Part shown: in pieces, positions 22,661 through 34,800 of the stretch | How the letters are laid out: every line of letters begins with the position of its first letter | Numbering within the stretch: position 1 is the stretch's first letter | From: Gymnogyps californianus | Lineage: Eukaryota; Chordata; Aves; Accipitriformes; Cathartidae | Length of the DNA stretch: 64,000 bases | Reading direction: 5' to 3' | Assembly: GCF_018139145.2 (NCBI RefSeq) | Contig: NC_059471.1 | Location: forward strand, 214,973,494 to 215,037,493 | The notes under the pieces: model-generated | What the model saw: the letters and a program-made list of their open reading frames with translations, nothing else | What the model was told of the DNA's origin: nothing | The model's database searches: none | Program-made: the position numbers and the translations under genes

Positions 22661-25600
22661 CTGCACTGATAGCTGCAAGCCAAGCAGCATGATTTGTTTG
22701 TGCCCAGCCTGCAGAATTACCCCCACGTGTAAACACCTACTACAAGATGTCGCAGTAAGTGAGCTGGATCCCAGCCCTAGAAGTCATGAAGACTCGCAGA
22801 ATCTGTCAGTCACCTCTCTAAATGCATCGCTGAAGAAACCTGATAAAAACATTTCCTGCCACCCTAAGACAAAATAATTTCTTAAGTTTACATTTAAGCA
22901 TGTTTTTTGGTTGCAATTACAAATAAAAACCAATAATAGGTGAGGATCTTATGCACAAGTACTGTTCGGTGGCCAAAATGGCCCGTGTCTTAGACAATTT
23001 AGTAGATATAAGGCAAGGTTGAGAAGGAGTGCAAGGAGGCAGTAAAAGAGTACAGATCTGCCTCTCAGTCACAGCCTTAACACTGCAGCTAACTACACAT
23101 TTTCTAGATTTGTTTTTACTTTTTCTATAGGAATAACAGCGTGTCAGGGCAAATGTGTGCTTGCCTGGGGAGTATAAAGGCATGTGAGCAAACATTTCAG
23201 GACTCCAGCAAGCACCAGCTCCACCAGTCATTTCCAGATCTCTAATTCTCTATTTTCTCCTGCAGTCCTTCTGCAGAAGAAATTCAGGGAAGATATTCCC
23301 TCATGAGATTTCATTTTTAAAGCTGTGGCATTCATACCCATACGAAATATGGCCCTTTCCGTCAAGAGACTCCAGAGGTGTCATCCCAACCGTGGGGAGG
23401 TCCGTGTGGGAGGAGGGTGCAGCCCACGGCTGCAGGGCAAAGTGCTGCTGCATAAAGGGCCTTTTGCAAGAAACGAAACCGTTTCTTCTACCTTGCCAAC
23501 AGCCTCCAACCTTCCCCCGTCTCCCTAACACAGCCCTTTCAACCACCTGATGGACCGCCAGGACCCAGCTGTGCGACACCCAAGAAGTTCAGCAGGGCTG
23601 AGGGCTCCCAGATCGATGCTCAGAGCCCGGCCAACCTCAGAGAGGCTCCTGGGGAGATGTCACCGTAGGTGTCCCCAGAAAACCTCCCACCTCCTCGAGG
23701 AAGCCGGTGGCGGCACCGCCGCAAGCTGACAAGAAAGTGGATTTTGCTCGGCAGGTCTGGGGCGGGAGGTGGGTATCAGAAACACCCTGCTTCAGCATTT
23801 CCAGACTAAAATTCTCAGAATTTCCATTTCAAGGGGAATTTGGAAACACTTGGGGTTTTGTTCTGATTCAGACTGAAACCACATTTTGAAATGACAAAAT
23901 TTCCTGTGCACGAGGAGCCCTGTTTTCCAGCTCGCTCTGCTCAAAACCAAAGGTTTCTCTCTCCTCCAATTTTTAGTGTTTTCATGCTGCTGAAACTCCC
24001 TCAATCGTCAGTAAAGTTCTGATTTAGGGCAGTGTAAGAGGAAAATAATAAAACTGGAGGTTTTTATACTCTCCTTTTTAGCCTTAAGTCACAGTGCAGA
24101 GTAAAATGAAGATAATTCTATCTTTGTTTTACGGATTGGAAATGGTGGCACTGAGGTGACTTTGTAAACCAGTCTCAGTCCCGGTCCAGTGCTCTGAACA
24201 TTCAGAGTAAGATCTCAAAGCCCCAGGAGTAAATTACTAGCTACCATTTATGCATGTAGCAATTTGTTAAAACAAGTCTTCATTTACTGAATGAAGAAAA
24301 CGTGAGCAGGTTACTCAGAAAGAGATTAGATTCAGGTAACATAACTGGCGAAAGAGAAGCGGTTGTGGAATTTGTCAGAAGCAGAGCGCAAATTTATATT
24401 ATAAGTACTTTACAGAAGCCAATGTGATACTTAGAAAGCAAACATTAGTTCATAGCAGGAGACCTGGCATCTTGGATCTGAAAATATTAATCTCACTGAT
24501 ATCATTACGGCATGTGGAAAAAAAAAGCATTCCCAGCAAATATCCTGGGAGTAAAACCGTACAGACACAGCATAAAGCCTTTCAGTGTGAACTCAGCGTG
24601 TGCAGTGTTAACTCAGCACATGTTTTTCCTCTTCCCTAGTTTAAAATCTTACTAGTTCCTCCACATCACATCTGAGATCTCCATTTTCCTTCCTGCTGAA
24701 GGTTTCCTCCAAGCCCAGTTTACGGCTGGTCTGGCAGAAGTTTTTCCTCTTCCCCGTCTACTCATTTGCTACCTCTCTGCAAATATGTTCAATGACCCAG
24801 TTGTTTTGATGGTGCAATTCCCCTTTTATAAGCTCTCAACAGACTTTTCTGCTGTCTCAAACCTTTGGTTCATATATTCAGGGCCCTTCTGTTTATCCCA
24901 CACTTGGGTTTTGCTCTAGGAGTTGCTGACCATGGTTTTAACCCTTTGATTCAAGAAAGGCCACTAAAGATCGGACAGAAGATGCTGTAGAGATGCAAAG
25001 ATCCATGATTCATTGTTCCTCCATTTGACTGGCCAACAATAATATTTCACATATTCGGATGAAGAGGGAGAGTTGTTTTTCAAGTCTCCAGGCTTTCCAG
25101 ATTATTTGGTGACCTTGCAACAACAATGCATAACATGTGAAAATAGAGATGTTGTTTGTTTTTCAATAAAATGAGCATTCCTCTCTGCTAATAGCTCCCG
25201 GCAAGATAAAGCAGTTAGGTTAATGGAAATTACTTTTTTTTACCTTTTTGTAGATCCACATTTAACTGAAGACAGGAAATTCCCATTGGGACCTCCTGTG
25301 AGACTCAGGAAGGACCCTCATGGCTTTGAGCCTTATTTCCCAGGAAAAAGCTTGTCCCTGCAGGGTGAAATTAAAAGAGATGTGCACTCCCCCTGGACAA
25401 CCAGCTAGGAGATCAGCTAGGTAGTGCCACAAACAGCACGTGTTTCATGCAGAACCACACACGCTACATTTGCTGCCTACATGAAAGAGATAGGCAAATC
25501 CAACAGCTTCAGTGGGCCCAACCCAGGACATGGAGATGGCATCTCCTTTGCCCAGGAGACGGCAAAGCCCCAGTAAAGTGCTCCCAGCCTGCCTTCCCCA

Positions 25601-26929
25601 TGTGGCAGCCAGAGACACTGCTGGAAAGCTTTACAAATAAGCACATTGCATTTACTCTTGCGAAATGTTATAGCTGCTCAAAATCTGGATGCATCAAAGG
25701 AGTTTTGCGCAGCTGCTTTCTCAAGCAGAGGCCAGATGATGCTACTCTCTTGATTTTCTCGTTTCCTTCTTTTTTGGGACAGGATGTGACAACGTGTTGT
25801 TCAGTTCAAGGAGTTTGAACCATTGGTGGTTTTGGAAAAGGACTAAGCGAACTGCATGATCCAGCCCTTTGCAGTGAAGTGAGGCCCTCTGCGAGCTGCA
25901 TGCCCGTTCAAACAACCCCAACGGGCGATGCAATGAGCAATAGGGCTAATGGGGTTTAGCTCCCAGCATCCCCTCACAGCTCCCGGGCAAAATCATTTTT
26001 TCCTTTGTGTTTAAAATGCCAGCAACCCGCTAGTGCCCAGAGCTCTCCCCAAAGATGGACGGACACAGAGCAAACCGCAAAATTACCTTCCCGTCTCAGT
26101 GCAGATGTATCTTCCCAGCGGACAGAGGAGCTTCCCACCCCACCGGGTGCACACACGTGATGCATGGAGTGGCTCTGGGCTCACCAAAGGGCTGTATTCC
26201 TATTCCCCGTTCATAGCCAGGGGCAGCAGAAACCAGAGTAAATCACAGACGAAAGCTGCCTGGGAGGATGGTCCTGGAGCTGGGGACCGTGGGGCTGGGG
26301 CAGCCCTCTGCTCAGCTCCAAGCCGGGGTGCTGTGTGAGGCACCTCTGATATCTGCTGGAAGGCAGCCTCCAAGCTGATTCATTTATTTTTTTTGGTTTC
26401 CTATGTATTTTACGTGCTTGCTGTGGAGGGGAGAGCATTTCTGGGTACTGCCAGGGGAAAAGGTCCTGGGGAGAGCCCAGGGAGCTGATGGAGGGGTGAC
26501 TCACGGGGGTGGTCAGGGAGCGGGAGATTCCAGCAGAGCCTGGAAAGCGGGGGCGGCGGGGCACGGGACGGGCAGCGGCGAGGATGAGTTTGGTTTCAAG
26601 CCCCAGTGGGTGTGAGGAGGTGGGCGAGCGAGTCAGAGGAAGCCCCATGAGCAACACCAGAGGTGTCTGCAGAGGTCCCTGAACCTGCGATAGCACTGAT
26701 GGTTTCACCCCATCAGTGGTCTCTGTCAGCATTTGAACCGAGGAGCAAAAATCCATCGGGGCAGGGACCTGGGGCCGCAGGGGCTATCCAGCAAAGAGGG
26801 ATGTGAGTGATGTTCCTGCCTTGTCCTCCTAAAAAGCAAAATATTCTCCTACCTCACTGAGCAACACAGCTGGCACAAGCGAGTGCTATTGCTGCTCTCA
26901 CCATGGCAGCTGGAGACGACAGGAGCAGA
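22661..26929. other. Intergenic, no gene seen
   Basis: Only chance frames. A GC-richer patch at about 23380-23780 has no splice-consistent coding sequence. Confidence 0.5.
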
Positions 26930-27260
26930 AGTCTGCGGTGGGATCTGGTTGCCTGCGCTCAGGTGTCCAGAGCCACTGGAGATGCCCTTGGGGAACTGGC
27001 CTGGCCTCTGGCTGCTGGCCCAGATGGGTGCGGGTGTCCCCCAAGATCCTGCAGCAGATCAGCCAGCCCCACTGGATGTCTTGCATACATCAGGGCATCT
27101 CAAGTGGCCGAGGATGCCTCTATTTCTGCAGCTGAGCCCCGTCTGGATCTCTGCTGGCTGCAATCAGAGCTCAGACACCCAGCACACATGGAGACACCTG
27201 CATGTAGGTGTCTGACTCCGCACCTGAATCCCACCCCACATTTCTGTGGAACCTCCAAAG
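26930..27260. repeat. Unrecognised dispersed repeat, copy B with palindromic core
   Basis: The core at 27192-27213 is AGACACCT-GCATGT-AGGTGTCT, with perfect 8-bp inverted arms. GAGACACCTGCATGTAGGTG at 27191 matches 57392 at 18 of 20 bases. CAGGGCATCT occurs about 100 bp before the core in both copies B and C. The family is not recognised. Confidence 0.5.
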
Positions 27261-28154
27261 AGGTTTGTCCTGGGTGAGCGATGAGACCCAGTAGGCTGAT
27301 GAACAGCTCCTGAGCTGGAGTTCACGCTCAAGCTGGTATCTCTGGGAGTGAGACAGTTTGTATGCGCTGTTTGCACCATGATCCACTTTGTTTATGCACA
27401 TTCATAGGAAGAGTAACTGGAGTCTGATGGTGACAGTTTTGTAGGTGTTATGGCATCTTCAGACTGGATTTGGACAACCTACCTCCTGCAAGGATGCTGC
27501 AGGTACTAGGACATTACTAGTAGTGAAATTTCAGTGGGAAGCAACTTCTGGTTTATGTATAAAGTGACCCTATGATCCAGCACTGGAGCAAATAATGTCT
27601 ATTGTAAACTACTCAGGAACTAAATTATATGGCATACATCATTGATCTTTTACACTCATTGAAAACATTTCACAAAATCAGTTATACATAAATCTGCAGA
27701 AAAGGTTCAGAAGCAGAGCAGAGAATGAAATTATCCAATCAGTGTATATCACAGAAATTTATCTTTGACTGGTCAAAGCTTGCTGTGTATCTGATCCCTC
27801 AGCCTGACTGTCTGGTACCTCAGCTCCTGCTCTCAAGGTGCAGGTTCCAAAAGCAAGCAAACAAAAACCTGCTAGCAAATTTACATGAACACAGTCTCCG
27901 TGTAAGCTCAGGGCTAGGGAGCCTAGTGATTAGATGTAGGTTATTTGCTTCCTTTTCCTTGTTTTATTTATTTACAGACCTCAAGAGCACTGAGATGTTC
28001 CTCCTATGCTTAGTTGTATTTCTTCTTTCCACCTTCCTCTCTCCCTTCATCCTTTGCTGTTGTCATTGGCTCTGTTGATCAGAATGTATTTGTAGGATAA
28101 TCCTTACAGCCTCTCAGCAATCCTTGGGCTCTTTGCTTTCCTTGTCCCAGGATG

Positions 28155-28330
28155 AATCACAGAATCACTGAATCACTGAGGTTGGGAAGGACCTCTCAAG
28201 ATCCTCTAGTTCAGATCCCTGCTCAAGCAGGGTCAGCTAGAGCAGGTTGTCCAGGATTGTGTCCAGTTGGGTTTTGAGTATATCTCCAGCAATGGAGACC
28301 CCACAACCTCTCTGGGCAACCTGAGCCACC
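28155..28330 (-). mobile_element. CR1 LINE 3' fragment, diverged
   Basis: The + strand shows CACAGAATCACTGAATCACT, GAGGTTGGGAAGGACCTCTC and later CCCACAACCTCTCTGGGCAA, which is the reverse complement of an avian CR1 3' end. It lies 0.4 kb downstream of the ENDOD1-like stop codon. Confidence 0.9.
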
Positions 28331-28748
28331 CTAGTCCCACACCCCTCCTACGGAGGTGAGGGACAAGTCAGCAGCACACTATCAGTGATATCTAATGAGG
28401 AGAGGAAGGAACTATGATCTGTGTATGGGCATGGAGAAAAAGGGAAAAAAAGGCAAAGCCCTTCTAGTCTCAGTGAAAAGTTCTGATTTCCTTGCCCACG
28501 GGCTGTTAACCAGCCTGCTCCTGCAGAGTGGCCAGGGCAAGGGCTCCTTCCTGAGAGCTCCCTCCAAGGGTGGGCAGCAAAGGAAACCAGCTGGAGGCTC
28601 TGCTGACCTCTTTTTCCCTTTTATCAGAGGAGGAGGTGCTCTGAGAGACAGAGGTGGAAAATCACTAGAGAAGGAAGCAGGACGGATGCTGCACAGGACA
28701 TGTGGCGAAAGCTCCCGAGCCTTTTACACCCGGGATGCGAAGTGGGGC

Positions 28749-29294
28749 TTATTCCCGGGGACAGTCGCTGTCAAACAGAGAAACCTGGCCCCTCCTGTAG
28801 AGCTGGGTCAACACGTCCTCCAGCTCCCCCAGAGTGAGGAGCTGAACCTCGTTCTTGTCGTTCTCAGCAATGACCGCCCAAGCCTTCCTGTGGTTGGTGT
28901 CCACCTCGCAGCAGGCACTCGACCAGAGGTGGCTGGGTTTATTAACCCTCCCCTTGGCGATATAGTTGTTCCCAGGCACGGCGCCCACGACGACGTAGGT
29001 GGTGTTACAGCCCTGGGTCCTCCTGATCATCGTTTGCTGCTCATAGTTGTTCCACGCACCGCCGTTGAGTTTCTCATCCTGGGGCACTATGTTGGTGAGG
29101 GTGAAGGTAGCCGTCCTGCTGCTGGAGTCGGGGTGATGGCCGCTGGGATTCAAATGGCCACGGTTCAAACCCGTCAGGTTCTTGTAGTCTTGGAGGATAG
29201 CCTGGCTCTTGCTGAGTTGCTCTAAACTGATGTTGAAATTATTTAAGATGGTCCGCTCTCTTTCCATAGTTTTGGGGTAAGTTGGACCGATCAG
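28749..29294 (-). CDS. ENDOD1-like coding exon 2
   Basis: I place the acceptor at TTCTTTACCTGTCAAG, exon start 29294, because VEPQ then runs directly into LIGPTYPK and the distance to the NRGH motif (about 44 residues) equals that in human ENDOD1. The frame is also open upstream to 29465, so an acceptor at 29445 (GGGGCAG) would add 50 residues; I judge that stretch to be intron. The stop is TAA at 28751-28749. An AATAAA on the - strand lies at 27968-27963. Confidence 0.85.
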   Translation of the reverse strand: MIGPTYPKTMERERTILNNFNISLEQLSKSQAILQDYKNLTGLNRGHLNPSGHHPDSSSRTATFTLTNIVPQDEKLNGGAWNNYEQQTMIRRTQGCNTTYVVVGAVPGNNYIAKGRVNKPSHLWSSACCEVDTNHRKAWAVIAENDKNEVQLLTLGELEDVLTQLYRRGQVSLFDSDCPRE

Positions 29295-31815
29295 CTTGAC
29301 AGGTAAAGAAGAGGAAAAGGTGTTAGTATTGGGGATGGGAGTAATGGAGCAGGTTTCCCTGGAGCAGAAGTCTCTGAGTGCTGAGCACCCATTTTTTGTC
29401 ATCTCAGTGTATGAAAATGCAGGCATCAGAGAGAAATCGTAAAGCTGCCCCTCCCCAATGAACACGAGAGATTAAAAAAAAAAAGAAAGCTCAGAATTTG
29501 ACTGCTCTTGATTTGACTTGTGACCTTTGAAATCCAGCCTGCAGCCTGCAGTGGGAGTGTGGGTGGACGCATGAGACAATGAGCATTTTCCACTCTCAGG
29601 TTTGAAAGGTGACTTTGGCGAGACATCTCCCCTGCCACATCTGGTTCCCTTTCCTCCCTTCTGCACATCCCACATCTGCCCAGGGCTCTCTCCAGTTCCT
29701 CCCACCCCCGTTAATCACATCCAACCTTCATCCCCTGCATCTAGTCACGCTCTCATCAGCCCTGGCCTTTGCTCCGTTCAGCCCCATTTCCACAAGAGTT
29801 CTCTCAGTCTCTATGAAAGGTTTTCACGCCTTTTTTAATCCAATCTGTCATCACCCCAGTGTTTTGCAAGCTCAGGGAAAACAAGCACAGAGATATCCTC
29901 TGCGAAGGTTGGGTGTCTTAGGGAGGTCTTGAAGGTGGACAGGATGGGAAGAGGATGAGCAGAAGAGCCGTGGAGCCCACAGGACTCCCAGGAGGAGATG
30001 AGAAGGACTCAGCCCCTTCTCCTCCTCTCCTGCTTTGCCCCTCACTTGGGAAGAAGTCTGTGTGGTTGCTGCAGGTGTATCACACTCCTGAAACACCAGT
30101 GTTTGCCTCCTCTAACCCCATACATAGGGAGATGTATTGGGAAACCAATCCTAGAGGTGAGGTTTCCCTGGGAGGGCTATAGTTCATTGCGAGGATGAAG
30201 TTTTTTTGCTCAGTAAGCAAAAAGACCTCAATGCAAGTCAGATCTGTTCCTGCAGTGCTAATAATATGTGCCTCAGAGCTGATCTGTGCCAGGCAGCACA
30301 GATGTGTTCCTTCTGCGGCATCACTGAAAATGAGTTAGAAATGATCAGCCTCTTAAAGGAGCTCATAATCCCCAAAGAGACCTGGGGAAACCTAAATACT
30401 GCAAAAAGACCTCTGAAGAAAGTTAGCAAAATCACAGACTTCGTAGATGGCCTAGGTCCATGGTCCAGGAGGAAAAGAGAGAAGTTTTTATCCCTTCTAA
30501 ATGTGGAGGCTGCAGTGGTGCAACAGCAAATTAGTTGCTTGGGTTCCTATGAGTAACAAGTGCAAATGCTTTTTTTCGTAACTGTAACACCTTTCTTTTC
30601 ATATTTAGGGAAACATATTCAGCCTTCCTCTGGAACAGGGCATATGGCTTTCTTCTGTGGCTCGTTTTCACCTAAATTCCCTACTGCTACTGTGCCCCCA
30701 GCAATGCCCTGAATTTCCTCTTCTTCTGTTCCATCATTTGCTTAGTCTTTTTTACTGAAGGTCTGAAGTTTGTCAGAAGGATGTTCGGGAGGGCTCTGTA
30801 GTTTGCAGAGATCTGTGTGTCTGGTGGATCCTTCTGAACCAAGCGTGAGGCAATGGTGGTAAGGGGCAACTGCAGGTGGATGGAGACCATGCCCTTCTGA
30901 CTTGGCTGGTACTGATCCTACTCACTTTTCACTGCCTGAAATATCACTTAATAAATTCACCGAGCATTAACCTAACCCTCTCATCGCTGAGTGCCCGTGC
31001 CTAGATTTTTTCACTGGGTCATCTCACTCAGTTCTGAGTTTCTCTGCACTTCTCTCACGCCGCTTACTTGCAAAGCCAAACTGACTCTTCACTGGGAGCA
31101 AATAAGCTAAGTCAGGGTGAAGTGGAGATCAGAGCCCAGCACAGTTGGTCCCTCAAATTTAGCTGCTGTTGGATGTCTTTTCCCCATCGTTTGGTCCCCC
31201 ATCACAGCATGGGACAGGGAGGGGGGTCATTTGACTTAATGGAACGTAAATTAATGTAATGTAATATAATTTGACTTAATGTTCCTGTAAGGTCAATGCG
31301 GAAAAATGGGCACTTTTAGGATATGACTCATCTCATCCTCCTGCTGATGTCTCAGACGCATCAGAGGAATTGTGTGGTGAAAGTGTTTGAAGTTAGATGA
31401 GATGAATCCCATCCAGTGGGTCCATTTGCATGTGTGTGGGGGTAGAGGAAAAAGAAGTGTTCGGTTAAATGCTGCAGTTCATCTTTTAATGACTGGAGGG
31501 TGACGCACTATAAGAGAGGACACTCACCTGGGGCTCAACCAGCCAGGTTTTAGGTCTCGTGCCAGGTCCAGGCTGGTAGAGGTAAGCAGAGTAGACGGGA
31601 ATACGCCTGTTCCTGTCGTACAGGGTGGCAAAGTAATACTGGTTCTTGTATCGCTGGCAGATCCAGGCTGGGCTCTCCGGCTCCAGGGCTTCATTTGGGG
31701 GGATTTCCCGGAAGAAAAACTGAGGGCATGAACTTTCAAAAGATGTCACCACCTCGCTGTGTCCCAGCCAGAGGCAGCTCGCCGAGACCTGCAGCAGCAG
31801 CAGCAGCAACAGCAT
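28749..31815 (-). CDS. ENDOD1-like secreted DNA/RNA non-specific endonuclease family protein, two exons
   Basis: The gene is read on the - strand as 31815-31528 joined to 29294-28749: 834 nt, 277 residues, phase 0 junction. Residues 1 to about 20 are a Leu-rich signal peptide. Exon 1 then has the family hallmarks CPQFFF, ICQRYKNQYYFATLYD and RIPVYSAYLY. Exon 2 carries the nuclease core: NRGHLNPSGHH at 140-150, with His143 in the place of the catalytic His of the DRGH motif, then FTLTNIVPQ (Asn164 in the metal-ligand position) and the GAVPGNNY and SACCEV blocks. The first Asp of DRGH is Asn here. It ends about 220 residues earlier than human ENDOD1 and lacks that protein's hydrophobic C-terminal part, so it is probably secreted. 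Whether it is an active nuclease cannot be told from sequence. It points towards IL2RA (convergent), 10 kb away. Confidence 0.87.
29295..31527 (-). other. Intron of the ENDOD1-like gene (2.2 kb)
   Basis: GT...AG intron between the two coding exons. It contains a 116-codon open frame on the + strand (30206-30556) with no recognisable domain, probably chance, and a small TTGACTTAATG duplication near 31232-31282. Confidence 0.75.
31528..31815 (-). CDS. ENDOD1-like coding exon 1
   Basis: ATG at 31815 starts the Leu-rich signal peptide; an in-frame Met further upstream (31899) exists but would put 28 residues before it. The exon ends VEPQ with CCCAG|GTGAGT, donor at 31527. It has 288 nt and ends in phase 0. 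On the sense strand CTCCAG at about 31853-31848 could be an acceptor for a 5' UTR exon. Confidence 0.87.
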
Positions 31816-34800
31816 CGCGGGGAGGATTTCAAGTGAAGGGCTCTTGCTCACCTGGAGGGCAAATGCAGAGGTACACTTAACTTGGAGAAAGCTCATCATG
31901 GCCTGGAGTCATTTTTGTGCTTGTGGGACATGGCTGGCATAGGAGGGGACTATGAGAGACCAAGGAGGGGACAACTTCTGTCCTCCTGGATATGGAAAAG
32001 TCAACAGGGGAATAAGGGTGAAATCTAAGACAGGTTTTAGGTGCCTAGAGGAGGCAGCAGTGGGAGAATTTAGCCCGTCTGAGGAGGGATCCAAACCTTT
32101 ATGTCTAATCAGCTCACGCAGCAAAGTTTTCTTGGAACTGAGGCATGGCATTGGGACAGGGCCACCTTTTCCAACCTACCTGTGTTGGCCGAGAGCTCAG
32201 CTTTTGCATTGGCACTGGAGAAAAAAGCCTAAGCAACCCAGGGGCTGGAAGCCCCTATTTCAGAATAGCATCGCTCTCTCTTCTGTTCTGAGGACCTTCC
32301 CACAGCAGAGGACCTGTAGCTGGGCACATACTCTGCTCAGCCACCTGCGATGCTGAGCTGGGCTTTAGTCTCGCAGGGGATTTGGAAGGGGAATAACAGT
32401 GATGTTGTGCTTCCTACATGTCTCTGGCCCCATCCAAGTTCACACAGATATGCAGCTCTTCCGTAACTCCTCTGTGCTCGCAAGAGGATTAATCTCTCCT
32501 AAAGTTAGGTCAGATGTTTAACCCAAAGTGGTTCAGCTTGGGGTCTTGGCTTTCAGCTGACATTGGGAAACGTGTGTCCTGCCGCTCAACTTGCATTTTT
32601 GGGTTGTCCAACCCCAGACAATGAACTTACAGACAGAGAAGGGGCCAAGTAGATGGCAGCAGCAAGCACGAGGGACGACGTCTCTATCTCATCAGCAGCC
32701 TGGCTGCTGCTGTAGCAATGCAGATATTGAGGGGCAGCTCTTCCCATGGTTGCACAGGATTCCTGCTGATCCCCATCTTTAGTTTTGCTGATTGTTTTTC
32801 TTGTACAGTAAAAGGCGCTGGTGCAGGAAATTCTATTTCTTGAACAGAAGCAGGTCCTGTTTTGTCTTTCTCAGGTGTTGACATGATTTTCAGGAGTCAG
32901 CAAGATCTTTCTTTTTGGAGAAAACTGCTGAAAAATTCCCTGTAATGCTGGCAGCGATGCAGGGTGCTTTATTTTCTTTCAGATGCACCGCAGGCTTTGG
33001 GATAGCCGTGATGTTTCCATTTTTATTGCTAGACATTCGATGGAGTGGTTTTAAAATCATTAGCATTTTGAATAAGGCAGGCAGGACAAGCAGCTAAAAG
33101 GATTCATGGGAGAGAAAGCTGCCATGGCCTCTAAAACACAAACCCCATCTTTGGCTGGGGAAGTGTCTCAGCTGAGGACTACTGAAGGCTTGAAAAGTCT
33201 CCTTGCACATTTGCTTTTTTCTTATTCTTTTCCCTGACCCTCATCTATTAATTTCCATTGGATTCAGGATATTGAGCTAGATATACCCTTGCTCTGACCC
33301 AAGATATCTGGTCCTTTATCTCTTTACTAGCGCTGGATCAGGAACGTGGTGACCAGTAAGCTGAAAACTGAGAAAAGTGAACCACAAGAAGTGACTTATT
33401 ACAGTACTCTGCAGAGCACGACCGTATCTGCCCCAGCTCAGGCAGAAAAGTTACTGAAAAGTCCTTCTTTTGCACTACCCCCTCCGCGAGCTTAAAATAT
33501 ATCTAACTAACTTAATATCAGATATATAGAAACCAACCTACCGTGTAAAAGAGCGGCACATAAATATTTTTATTCACAGGACTCTGCTCACAGGCCCGAA
33601 GTGGTAGAGGACTTTCAAATGCTGCTGCTACAGTCTGAAACTGGCTGTGACCTTAGGGCGGTTTATATATGATCTCCAGGAAGGCAGAGTTGTTAGATTT
33701 CTCAAACAGGGTTTAGAGTAAATTTGTCCAGGAGTGGAGCCAGGACCTGTGTTTTTCCAGAGGTCTTTTGCAAGGTCATGGCTGGAGTTATGGTACTCAG
33801 TAAGCTCCCCCTGCCCCCATTCAACAGTTTTATGTGAATTTTCCAGGTGACTTGGCAACTGAAACTTAATTATGCAAGGTGTTTTATGGCATTTCTGATA
33901 ACCTTGAATCAAGTCTTCCCTACAGCTGGGAGCCAAACTCTGTCAGTGGGCCAAAATAAGACCTTGAATCTACCCTTTCCCAACGTTGCACATGAAAGCG
34001 GGTACAAACTCAACTCATGGTGCATGCTGTAATTGACAGGCAGTAATTCATAAGCGATGTTGCCAGATCAGGTGTAAAGGATTGCCTGGCACTAGCCACC
34101 CTCAGATCAGGACAGGACTCCGCACCCAGCATCTTCAGTGCATCTTGTACAACATTTGTCAGACGCCTGTGCTGCAGGCAGGGGCATCGAGATACAACCC
34201 AAAGCCTGGTGTTCACTCTTAGCTAACCAAGACCTTGCTGGAGCCTAGGCAATAATCCATCCTCAAAGAGATGTCCAAGACAGGCAGAAGAAATTGCAAT
34301 CATCAAGATGAATAATTAAAAAAAAAAACAAACAAGACAGAACCTGTTTTCCTACAATTAGACATCTCGCTTCACCATCACCATCATCTCCTTGTGCGTC
34401 TGTTCCCAAGGCTTCCCGTGCTGCTTGTTTCCCCGAAGCATCCTTGGCCGGGTTCAACATTTGGCTGGGGCAGCAGGTGAGCAGCAGGAACGCTGCCACC
34501 CTGTGTGCAGTGTTATAGATATATACTTATTTTTATATATATTTATATTTATATATATAAAGCGCCTATCACCATATTGATAAACATTCTTTGGAACCAC
34601 TCTGACAGCAGAGGTAAGAACAGCAGTCAGCCTGTCAGTAGCTCAGCACTTCTGTTTCCAACCAATTTAAAAAAAAAAAACAAAAAACCAACCACAAGAC
34701 TTTGCTGCCAGCCTGCCAGGCTGGTGTTTAATACTGCTACTCCATCAGGGTCGGAGGGAGACCTATTGTAAATGGCAGCAGTTTGCAGTGTGACTTCTCT

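Noticed and set aside
26211..26756. 181-codon frame on the - strand
   Set aside because: Pro/Ser/Leu/Arg-rich composition expected of a chance frame in GC-rich DNA; no splice partner or motif.
28395..29225. 276-codon open frame on the + strand
   Set aside because: It is the antisense shadow of ENDOD1-like exon 2; the - strand reading has the family motifs and splice sites.
29295..29465. In-frame upstream extension of ENDOD1-like exon 2 (LYDFSLMPAF...)
   Set aside because: Joining VEPQ directly to LIGPTYPK restores the family spacing to the NRGH motif; the extra 50 residues would be an unexplained insertion.
30206..30556. 116-codon frame on the + strand inside the ENDOD1-like intron
   Set aside because: No domain, no splice signals in phase and antisense to an intron; probably chance.
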